DNA of 47,911 bases. Origin: MGIIb-O5 sp036154155. GTDB lineage: Archaea; Thermoplasmatota; Poseidoniia; Poseidoniales; Thalassarchaeaceae. The number at the start of each line of letters is the position of its first letter. Position 1 is the first letter of the stretch. Both the position numbers and the translations under genes were made by a program. Shown here one piece after another: positions 41,887 to 47,911 of the stretch. The stretch covers positions 1 to 47,911 of the forward strand of contig JAYZLP010000017.1 of the NCBI GenBank assembly GCA_036154155.1. The letters are read 5' to 3'. The notes below the pieces were generated by a model. That model ran no database searches. It was not told the DNA's origin and saw nothing but the letters and a program-made list of their open reading frames with translations.

Positions 41887-42482
41887 TGTCTTCAACACAT
41901 AGATTCACAGGAATATGGAGAGGAAGGATGCTGCCGTGGTTCCCCGCTTGGCGTGTTGAGTTCGGAATCCCTGTTTCTGACCCGGGCAGAGTTGTTTCTA
42001 CCCTCAACGAATGGAGGCCCGACAAAAGGTGGCTGATGCTATCAGACGAAGTAGCCTGTAGCGAGGCACATCTCTGGACGGTTTGGTACTCCACTAGAAA
42101 GAGGGAAGTCGAGGGTACCATGGTTGCTAGGGACGTTACAGCCGAGTTTCTGAGGATTTTATCGGGAACCCGCCAGATTGGCTTGGCAATAGAGAGAGCA
42201 GGTTTGAGGGAGGGGGACTCTAGAGCATGGGTAATGCATCTCCCAGAAATTGATATTGGGGGATCCTTGGAGGAGCTTTCGATACCGAGAAGCACATACA
42301 ATGACTCTGACGAAGAAGCTACCCGAATTCAAGAGCACCTAGGTGTGAAATTGGTCGCTTCTAGACCTATACCTACGAATTCTGGACTCATTAGGATTGG
42401 GGCGATATCCGAGGGTGAGAATGTGGACATTGGGGACATTGAGTCGCGCTTCATCCTACATGCTGCCATGGCTGACTACTAA
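41886..42482 (+). CDS. cgi121: KEOPS complex subunit Cgi121-like protein
   Basis: The protein has 198 residues. The middle matches Cgi121 (TPRKB family): 'SEAHLWTVWYSTRKREVEGTM' followed by VTAEFLRILSGTRQIGLAIE-type sequence (E-x-L-x-L-S-G-x-R-Q-I), the most diagnostic stretch, then RAGLREGDSRAWVMHL. In KEOPS, Cgi121 binds the tRNA 3' end and helps Bud32/Kae1 make t6A37. An extra N-terminal piece (GIWRGRMLPWFPAWRVEF) and a C-terminal extension make it longer than the usual 150-170 residues. The 1-nt overlap with hel308 fits the known archaeal neighbourhood of these two genes. Identification rests on the central motif plus synteny. Confidence 0.7.
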   Translation: MSSTHRFTGIWRGRMLPWFPAWRVEFGIPVSDPGRVVSTLNEWRPDKRWLMLSDEVACSEAHLWTVWYSTRKREVEGTMVARDVTAEFLRILSGTRQIGLAIERAGLREGDSRAWVMHLPEIDIGGSLEELSIPRSTYNDSDEEATRIQEHLGVKLVASRPIPTNSGLIRIGAISEGENVDIGDIESRFILHAAMADY

Positions 42483-42532
42483 CTGCACTCAGCGGGGTCA
42501 ACATCAAATCCAAGTTTCTTTCAGGCTGCCTC

Positions 42533-44239
42533 ATGGATTCCGGGAGTTTTGTGCCAGAAGATTTCGACGCTAGCAAGTGGGGGAACATAGAGCCCTACGT
42601 GGAGGACCTGTTGAATCGTGATCTATCTTGCTCGGGATGCCTCGAGGGGCTAATCGCAGATGCTTCTACTCTAGCCGAACATATCTCTGAAACAGGGGCT
42701 CTGCTGTATATCGGGATGACTTGCGATACGGAGAGCGAGGAGAAGCGCGATTCGTTCCTTGATTTCGTGGAGAATGTTAGGCCGAAGTTGTCAGAATTCT
42801 CTGACTCGCTGAATAGAAGAATTGTGGAACACCCATCTGTCAATGACATGCCTCCTAGATACGAATTAATGATCAAAGGCATGAGGAATGACATCGAAAT
42901 ATTCCGAAAGGAGAACATACAATTGGGGGTTGATCAGACTAAGCTTGTCACTGAGGCTCAGGCAATCAATGGTGCGATGACTGTAAATTTCGATGGCGAG
43001 GAAAGAACCATGCCGCAGATGAGAGGCTACATGGAATCCAATGATCGTGGAGTCCGGGAAGATGCATGGAAGGCAGTAATTGAAAGAAGGATTGTCGACT
43101 CGGAGAGGCTTTCAGAGATTTTCGATGAGTTGATTTCTATTCGCCATAGAATGGCAGTAAATGCGGGATTCGAGAGTTACACTGACTACATGTTCAGAGC
43201 TATGCATAGGTTCGATTATTCAAAGGAGGACTGTCTCGAGTTCCATGACTCAATAGAGAAGGTTTGCATGCCACTATTGCATGAAATTAACTCGACGAGG
43301 GTCTCCTCATTGGGACTTGACAGCCTTAGGCCATGGGATGTCAATGAGAAAACTGGTGTCGGCCCGGACATAGAAGGAAAGCCACCATTACGGCCGTTCG
43401 AGAATGTCGAAGAGATGGTGTCAAAACTCTCTGTGATGTTCCATGGTATGTCTGATGTCCTGGGTTCTATGTTCGACAAGCTAGTGGAAATGGACACCCT
43501 TGATCTGGACACCAGGAAGGGGAAGGCCCCGGGAGGATACCAATACTATCTCGAGAAAAGCAGAGTTCCATTCATCTTCATGAATGCAGCTGGCCTTCAG
43601 GGTGATTTAGAGACGATGATACACGAAGCAGGACACGCCTTCCACTCATTATACTGCGGACACCTTGATTTGATTGACGAGCGAAACTATCCAATTGAGT
43701 TCGCAGAAGTTGCATCAATGTCGATGGAGCTACTGACTCAACCCGGGTGGGACATCTTCTACGAAGGAGGAGGTGCAAACAGAGCTAGGCGTGCCCATCT
43801 GGAAGGAGTCATATTTCTGCTCCCATGGATAGCAACAATTGATTCCTTCCAACATTGGGTTTACGCAAACCCAGGGCATTCAAGAGAAGAAAGGAAGGAT
43901 GCTTGGATCGATATTAGGCAGAGATTTGGTTCGGATATGGATTGGTCTGAAATAGATGACTTCAGGGGCGTCTCCTGGCAGGTCCAGGGGCATCTGTATG
44001 GGGCGCCATTCTACTACATCGAGTACGGAATAGCACAGCTAGGATCACTGCAATTGTGGCAGACGCATCGAAAGGACAGGGGCAAGGCTTTGGACGACTA
44101 TGCCAATGCTATGAAACTAGGAAACACGAAACCATTGCCAGAGCTATTCTCAGCTGCTGATTTGAGGTTGGGTTTCAGCGAAGAACACCTGGGTCCGCTA
44201 ATCGAAGAGATTGGCGTGGCGATGGAAGAGCTCGCGTGA
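42533..44239 (+). CDS. pepF: Oligoendopeptidase F-like M3 metallopeptidase
   Basis: The protein has 568 residues, slightly shorter than typical PepF (about 600). The zinc motif METMIHEAGHAFHSLYC-like region is present as MIHEAGHAFH (HExxH), with the third ligand Glu in 'EFAEVASMSMELL'. VPFIFMNAAG and YHFG-equivalent 'GAPFYYIEYGIAQLGSLQLW' are the conserved M3B segments near the catalytic cleft. No signal peptide, so it should be cytosolic and trim peptides of roughly 6-20 residues taken up or generated by the proteasome. It converges on radA, with 23 nt between the stops. Confidence 0.92.
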   Translation: MDSGSFVPEDFDASKWGNIEPYVEDLLNRDLSCSGCLEGLIADASTLAEHISETGALLYIGMTCDTESEEKRDSFLDFVENVRPKLSEFSDSLNRRIVEHPSVNDMPPRYELMIKGMRNDIEIFRKENIQLGVDQTKLVTEAQAINGAMTVNFDGEERTMPQMRGYMESNDRGVREDAWKAVIERRIVDSERLSEIFDELISIRHRMAVNAGFESYTDYMFRAMHRFDYSKEDCLEFHDSIEKVCMPLLHEINSTRVSSLGLDSLRPWDVNEKTGVGPDIEGKPPLRPFENVEEMVSKLSVMFHGMSDVLGSMFDKLVEMDTLDLDTRKGKAPGGYQYYLEKSRVPFIFMNAAGLQGDLETMIHEAGHAFHSLYCGHLDLIDERNYPIEFAEVASMSMELLTQPGWDIFYEGGGANRARRAHLEGVIFLLPWIATIDSFQHWVYANPGHSREERKDAWIDIRQRFGSDMDWSEIDDFRGVSWQVQGHLYGAPFYYIEYGIAQLGSLQLWQTHRKDRGKALDDYANAMKLGNTKPLPELFSAADLRLGFSEEHLGPLIEEIGVAMEELA

Positions 44240-44262
44240 TCGGACACGGGGCCCGCGGGTGA

Positions 44263-45264
44263 TCAGTCCCGCAGACCCTCGGTTGTCACGTTGAAGACCG
44301 CCTCTCCATCTGGCAGGTTTGGGCTGTCCACTAGGCGAGCTATTCTCCGGCCCCCCTTGGACTTCCTCAGATATAGGCGGAATGTGCTTGCGTGACCAAC
44401 TATGTGGCCTCCTATTGGCTTGGTGGGGTCGCCCCACATTGCATCTGGCTTCGAGTGGACTTGATTCGTGACGAGAACCAAGGCATTGTTGACGTCGGCC
44501 AGCTTCTTCAGATCCTTGAGGTGCCGATTCAGCTTTTGTTGCCTGGCGGCCAACATTCCCCTTCCCAAATACTCAGCTCTGAAGTGGCTAGTCAATGAGT
44601 CAACTATGATTAGCCTGACATCGACGCTTCTCCCCATCCTCTGGATTTCATCAACGAGGAGCATCTGGTGGGCCGAGTTGTATGCCCTTGCAACATGGAT
44701 CCTCTCTAGTGCCTCGGATGGGTCAATACCGACTCCCTCTGCCATCTGTGTTATCCTCTCTGGCCTGAAGGTGTCCTCAGTGTCAATGTAGAATACTTCT
44801 CCGCCGTATCCACCCTGCTCGACCGGGAGGGCGCAGTTTACGGCTAATTGGTGTCCGACCTGGGTCTTGCCACTTCCGAACTCCCCATACACCTCGACTA
44901 TTGCCTGTGTCTCGAAGCCCCCTCCCAGTAGCTCATCTAGAGCGGAAGTGCCGGATGTTAGCTTCATCACTTGGCTTCTCTTGTCCAGAAGTGCTGCACC
45001 GCTGATGAATCCCCCGATGTTAGCCAGCTTCTTCGCGCCTGCGATTATCTTGGCTGATACCGCCTCACCGAGTTCCGCCTGCTCGCCCAACTCAGATGGG
45101 CTCATCACTGCTATAGCTAGGAGGTCGTCGAAACCGGCGTCCCTGAGTTTCTCAGCGGTCGCTGGACCTACGCCTGGCAAATCCTCTATTGTCGCCTGGG
45201 GCTCGTCCACGTCAATCACTATCTCGTCGTCATCTACCTTCTCACTTGCGGTTGTATCGCTCAT
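44263..45264 (-). CDS. radA: DNA repair and recombination protein RadA
   Basis: Archaeal RecA/Rad51-family recombinase that forms filaments on single-stranded DNA and carries out strand exchange. The protein has 333 residues from the ATG at 45264, which has GGTGAG 4-9 nt upstream; a longer frame to 45312 has no family sequence and overlaps the promoter. An N-terminal acidic segment is followed by a helix-hairpin-helix domain ('IEDLPGVGPATAEKLRDAGF'). Walker A is GEFGSGKTQ, Walker B LIIVDSLTSHFR, and 'QKLNRHLKDLKKLADVNN' and VLVTNQVHSKPDAMWGD form the L1/L2-side ATPase core. The C-terminal PNLPDGEAVFNVTTEGLRD is the usual RadA ending. Confidence 0.96.
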   Translation of the reverse strand: MSDTTASEKVDDDEIVIDVDEPQATIEDLPGVGPATAEKLRDAGFDDLLAIAVMSPSELGEQAELGEAVSAKIIAGAKKLANIGGFISGAALLDKRSQVMKLTSGTSALDELLGGGFETQAIVEVYGEFGSGKTQVGHQLAVNCALPVEQGGYGGEVFYIDTEDTFRPERITQMAEGVGIDPSEALERIHVARAYNSAHQMLLVDEIQRMGRSVDVRLIIVDSLTSHFRAEYLGRGMLAARQQKLNRHLKDLKKLADVNNALVLVTNQVHSKPDAMWGDPTKPIGGHIVGHASTFRLYLRKSKGGRRIARLVDSPNLPDGEAVFNVTTEGLRD

Positions 45265-45301
45265 TTTCTCACCTTGTATGACCGATGCTAATTCTCGGCA
45301 G

Positions 45302-45308
45302 TATATGA
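45302..45308 (-). promoter_or_regulatory. TATA-like element for radA
   Basis: Minus-strand CATATAC is centred about 40 nt before the ATG at 45264. It predicts a start near 45278 and a leader of about 14 nt that contains the GGTGAG site. Confidence 0.5.
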
Positions 45309-45334
45309 ACAAACGATGGGGTGCTTATGTTAAT

Positions 45335-45388
45335 TGAAAGTGCTAATTACACCAAAATGCCACTCAGTGTAACGTTTTTTCACTTTCA
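45335..45388. repeat. Inverted repeat upstream of radA
   Basis: TGAAAGTG (45335-45342) and CACTTTCA (45381-45388) are perfect 8-bp arms 38 nt apart in the 140-bp AT-rich space between radA and tRNA-Met. The left arm lies inside a TAATT-N9-AATTA dyad (45331-45349). A regulator site is possible but unproven. Confidence 0.35.
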
Positions 45389-45404
45389 GTTTTCTTTTAT
45401 TAGT

Positions 45405-45482
45405 TGGTAACGGGTGGTGGATTTGAACCACCGATCTCCGGGTTATGAGCCCGACGAGATAACCTGACTACTCCAACCCGTT
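45405..45482 (-). tRNA. Initiator tRNA-Met (anticodon CAT)
   Basis: Minus strand: acceptor AACGGGT pairs fully with ACCCGTT; the discriminator A is at 45408 and the encoded CCA at 45407-45405. The anticodon stem TCGGG/CCCGG contains the GGG:CCC run of initiators, the loop is CTCATAA, and the first pair is A1-U72, the archaeal initiator identity. The T-arm is GGTGG-TTCAAAT-CCACC. There is no intron. Confidence 0.9.
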
Positions 45483-45501
45483 GCATTCGGGGCGGAACGG
45501 G

Positions 45502-45508
45502 AATATAT
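45502..45508. promoter_or_regulatory. Shared TATA element for tRNA-iMet (-) and pyrC (+)
   Basis: AATATAT is centred 23 nt before the tRNA 5' end (45482) on the minus strand. On the plus strand it is centred about 26 nt before a predicted start near 45531, leaving about 20 nt of leader for pyrC. It is the only TATA-like element in the 75-bp divergent gap. Confidence 0.5.
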
Positions 45509-45557
45509 GAACGCAACCACATTCATGCTATCTAGCCCGTTTACAATCAGAATGGTG

Positions 45558-46946
45558 ATGAGTCGCCTTTTCCCCCGAGGGGATGGTGGAGAGGTGTCCG
45601 GTAACCTTCTGATACGTGGTTCGACGATGGTTCTCGCTGGTCGAGAGGTTGTGGGGGACCTTCGCGTTTCTAGTGGAGTGATTTCTGTCGTTTCCCCTGG
45701 AGGAGGCCTGGAGCCTGTTCCAGGAGAGGTTGTAATTGACGGCGAGGGTTTGCATCTCCTTCCCGGTGCTATTGACCCCCATGTACACTTCAGAGAGCCT
45801 GGACAACCAGAGAAGGAGGATCTTGAGAGCGGGAGTCGGGCTGCCGCCGCAGGTGGGGTGACTGCATTTCTCGACATGCCGAACAACATTCCGAATGCTA
45901 CCAATAGGTTGGCTTTGGAGAAGAAAATTGCCCTAGCGGGCAAAAAGGCGGTAACCCATCATGGTTTTTTCATTGGTGCGACAAAGGACAACGTCAGTGA
46001 TTTGCAAAGTGTCGAAGGAATGGACGGCGTTTGCGGAATCAAGGTATTTATGGGGAGCAGTACAGGGGATTTGCTCGTTCATGAGCAAAAACATCTCGAG
46101 GATATTTTCGCCAACACCGGAGGGATAATTGCAACTCATGCAGAAGACGAGGATCGCTTACAACGACGCATGGCGGAGTTTTCTAATCGGACCGATATTG
46201 CCTCGCACGCTGAGTGCAGAGACGTGGAGTGCGCTTTCATTGCAACGAAGCGTGCCGCAGCTCTTGCTAAGGATCATGATCACAGACTCCACATCGTCCA
46301 TATGACGAGTGCTAAGGAAGCGGACTGGTTAACAAAAAACAAGGGGGACCTGATTACAACAGAAGTTTGCACTCAACATCTGACATTCGACCAAGATGAT
46401 GTTGAGGAAATAGGGGTACGGGTCCTGATGAATCCTCCCATTCGCTATACCGAGGACAGGGAAACACTGTGGAGGAGGCTGAAGGACGGGACCATTGATT
46501 GCGTCGTTACCGATCATGCACCACACACTTTGGAGTCTAAATCGTTGGGTTATCCGAATGCTCCAGCAGGGATGCCCGGGGTTGAAACCTCTCTCCCCCT
46601 GATGCTTACTCACGCAGTAAATGGGAAGTGTAGCGTCCCAGATGTAGTTAGATGGATGTGCGAAGGGCCTGCCAGGGTCTATGGAATGAAAAACAAGGGA
46701 GCTCTGATTGAAGGGTATGACGGCGATCTGACTCTCGTAGACTTGCAATACCGGCAAACCATTACTGATGCGGACACCTGGACCAGGGTTGGATGGACAC
46801 CTTACTCCGGGATGGAGCTCACGGGTTGGCCGAAGTACACCATTGTGGATGGCAAGATTGTCCACAAGAGGGAGCTTGGTGGTGCACTACGAGGTGTGCC
46901 CGTAGCTTCGCCTGGTTCTGCTGGTAGGGCATTACAGTTCGACTGA
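45558..46946 (+). CDS. pyrC: Dihydroorotase
   Basis: Closes N-carbamoyl-L-aspartate to dihydroorotate in pyrimidine synthesis. The protein has 462 residues from the ATG at 45558 (45552 is equally possible). Earlier in-frame ATGs at 45507 and 45525 lie in or next to the TATA element. Metal-site motifs of the cyclic amidohydrolase family are all present: DPHVHFREPGQPEKED, carbamylated Lys in 'CGIKVFMGSSTG', His in ATHAED, His in HIVHMTSAKEA, and Asp in CVVTDHAPHT. 'MPGVETSLPLMLTHAVNG' is also typical. An allantoinase is the main alternative, but the FREPGQ and KVFMGSSTG forms favour the long type-I dihydroorotase. Its stop directly abuts that of the convergent beta-propeller gene. Confidence 0.88.
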   Translation: MSRLFPRGDGGEVSGNLLIRGSTMVLAGREVVGDLRVSSGVISVVSPGGGLEPVPGEVVIDGEGLHLLPGAIDPHVHFREPGQPEKEDLESGSRAAAAGGVTAFLDMPNNIPNATNRLALEKKIALAGKKAVTHHGFFIGATKDNVSDLQSVEGMDGVCGIKVFMGSSTGDLLVHEQKHLEDIFANTGGIIATHAEDEDRLQRRMAEFSNRTDIASHAECRDVECAFIATKRAAALAKDHDHRLHIVHMTSAKEADWLTKNKGDLITTEVCTQHLTFDQDDVEEIGVRVLMNPPIRYTEDRETLWRRLKDGTIDCVVTDHAPHTLESKSLGYPNAPAGMPGVETSLPLMLTHAVNGKCSVPDVVRWMCEGPARVYGMKNKGALIEGYDGDLTLVDLQYRQTITDADTWTRVGWTPYSGMELTGWPKYTIVDGKIVHKRELGGALRGVPVASPGSAGRALQFD

Positions 46947-47911
46947 TCAGCCTTCTACAGTTGCCGACTCTCCGTCTGAATCATCTGAACCTTCGGATTC
47001 GATTTCTTCCTCAGTCTCGTAGTAGTAGACCGTGGGCTCATCGTAACCCGGCAACTCCAGCTCAACCATGGAAGTAAGGTCACCAGTCCTGTGAACAGAG
47101 GCTCCGGCTGCGGAGAAGGCGTAGATGTAGTCGCCCATGAAAATCGACCTGCGGATGCTGGTCGAGCCACTCCACCAACCAGATAGCCCGTCATCATTGT
47201 AGAACTCAGAGTGATTCACCATTCCATGAGTGGATAGTGTGCCATTCTCTGCGTCTACATTGATCAGCTCAAGTGTTGAAACGAACTCGTAACCCGAGTA
47301 TGTGTAGGTCTTGTCATCGAACTCGATCTGTTCGTAGATGTACCTGTATGTAGACAGTGGGACTGCGAGTAATTGCTCTGGAGCCCAATAGGTAAATGCC
47401 TTGTGTTCGTATGTGGCCTCAGAGTATGACCACGACCATCCGCATCCCCACTCGTCACAATTGTCATCTTCGTAGGCAGGCGACAACTGTAGTGAGTCGG
47501 CTAGTGTGGGGTTTGTTGGGTCACTGACATCGAAAAGTGACACCTGAGTCATGGACCAGACTAGTCCGAGTCCATCTGGCCCTGGTCCGATTCCAATAGT
47601 CAGAAGAGTGTCTGAGTCAACTGGATGGATATATGTGGAGACTCCCGGGACCTCCAACTCCCCTAGGATTAATGGGTTGGTCGGGTTAGTAAGATCGATT
47701 ACCCACAGAGGGTCGATAGTCTCGAATGTCACCAAGTAAGCCCTGTCGCCAACGAAACGAGCGCTCCAGATGCGCTCATCTGGTGCGATGTTTCCTACGT
47801 GTCCAATCTGGATCATTTCAGAAGATTCGTCATCGCATCCTTCTGGAATCATGCACTCCGCAACTGCGAGAGTGAACACGTTGTTGGTCGGCCCAGTCCA
47901 TTCCTCGGTTC
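46947..47911 (-). CDS. Secreted beta-propeller domain protein (partial, 5' end off the right edge)
   Basis: At least 321 codons are read, and the frame stays open through base 47911; a GTG at 47879 is internal. 'IGHVGNIAPDERIWSARFVGDRAYLVTF' and DPLWVIDLTNPTNPLILGELEVPG-type sequence, then YIHPVDSDTLLTIGIG, are diagnostic of the secreted beta-propeller family (the type found in haloarchaea, Bacillus and marine archaea). A Cys-rich insert (CDEWGCGWSWS) separates blades. The C-terminus is short and strongly acidic (ETEEEIESEGSDDSDGES) with no membrane anchor. The function is unknown, probably an extracellular binding scaffold. The missing N-terminus should hold a signal peptide or lipobox. Confidence 0.85.
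   Translation of the reverse strand, partial: TEEWTGPTNNVFTLAVAECMIPEGCDDESSEMIQIGHVGNIAPDERIWSARFVGDRAYLVTFETIDPLWVIDLTNPTNPLILGELEVPGVSTYIHPVDSDTLLTIGIGPGPDGLGLVWSMTQVSLFDVSDPTNPTLADSLQLSPAYEDDNCDEWGCGWSWSYSEATYEHKAFTYWAPEQLLAVPLSTYRYIYEQIEFDDKTYTYSGYEFVSTLELINVDAENGTLSTHGMVNHSEFYNDDGLSGWWSGSTSIRRSIFMGDYIYAFSAAGASVHRTGDLTSMVELELPGYDEPTVYYYETEEEIESEGSDDSDGESATVEG

Noticed and set aside
45361..45404. T-rich stretch as a terminator for tRNA-Met
   Set aside because: The T-runs are on the plus strand; on the tRNA's own (minus) strand they are A-runs and cannot act as a T-tract terminator.
45405..45482. Elongator tRNA-Met or tRNA-Ile2 (CAT anticodon)
   Set aside because: The A1-U72 pair and the GGG:CCC run in the anticodon stem fit the archaeal initiator better.
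45507..45557. Upstream in-frame ATGs for dihydroorotase at 45507 and 45525
   Set aside because: 45507 lies inside the TATA element and 45525 just before the predicted transcript start; the family sequence begins after 45558.
1..47911. Search for insertion sequences, integrases, CRISPR arrays, rRNA or a defence gene cluster
   Set aside because: None is visible; gene content and codon style look uniform, with no clear transferred island.

Overview
The window reads as a densely packed archaeal chromosome segment. I think it comes from a marine planktonic euryarchaeon of the Marine Group II / Poseidoniales type. The archaeal markers are RadA, RNA polymerase subunit K, a Hel308 helicase followed by a Cgi121-like KEOPS subunit, an H/ACA RNP Gar1 protein, an archaeal/eukaryotic NFACT (RqcH) protein, an archaeal-length S-adenosylhomocysteine hydrolase and an initiator tRNA with an A1-U72 pair. 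The aerobic, protein-degrading gene set supports the lineage: heme O and heme A synthases, aconitase, a two-subunit 2-oxoacid:ferredoxin oxidoreductase, thiolase, tryptophan dioxygenase, several peptidases and very large secreted or anchored surface proteins. The lineage is an inference, because there is no rRNA here.

Layout, left to right. (1) 1-748 (-): start of a PhnD-like substrate-binding lipoprotein, cut by the left edge, with two DtxR-box-like near-palindromes around its promoter. (2) 840-4328 (+): anchored surface protein, Gar1 with an RG-rich tail, TPR membrane protein. (3) 16631-4338 (-): a co-oriented series of TPR-cyclophilin, aconitase, a small wHTH-like protein, a 2143-residue surface protein and AhcY. 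(4) 16763-19711 (+): 2-oxoacid:ferredoxin oxidoreductase and tRNA-Gln(CTG). (5) 19714-20778 (-): aldo/keto reductase and a 59-residue membrane protein not reported by a 60-residue cutoff. (6) 20828-26785 (+): Nudix-MBL fusion, retropepsin-DUF3592 fusion, alpha/beta hydrolase, RqcH. (7) 26772-27338 (-): GNAT acetyltransferase. (8) 27418-37361 (+): tryptophan 2,3-dioxygenase, thiolase, RpoK, CtaA, CtaB, a LeuA/homocitrate-synthase-like enzyme, and a giant subtilase with exact 94-residue calcium/metal-binding repeats. (9) 37362-38732 (-): M14-type AstE/aspartoacylase-like enzyme. (10) 38818-44239 (+): hotdog thioesterase, Hel308, Cgi121-like protein, PepF. (11) 44263-45482 (-): RadA and initiator tRNA-Met. 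(12) 45558-46946 (+): dihydroorotase. (13) 46947-47911 (-): beta-propeller protein, cut by the right edge.

The genes cover central carbon flow (aconitase, 2-oxoacid oxidoreductase, thiolase), assembly of A/O-type heme for a terminal oxidase, amino-acid and peptide breakdown (TDO, PepF, subtilase, M14 enzyme), ribosome quality control and tRNA/rRNA maturation (RqcH, Cgi121, Gar1), and recombination/repair (RadA, Hel308). No gene-free stretch exceeds about 140 bases. At several genes an AT-rich TATA-like element is centred about 26 nt before the start codon. This points to leaderless transcripts and was used to choose between alternative starts.

I see no CRISPR array, insertion sequence, integrase, rRNA or obvious defence island. 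The best candidates for something new are the tandem metal-regulator-like boxes, the retropepsin-DUF3592 membrane fusion, the Nudix-MBL fusion with its inverted-repeat promoter, the Gar1 RG-rich tail, and the cytoplasmic and cell-surface C-terminal signals of the large surface proteins.
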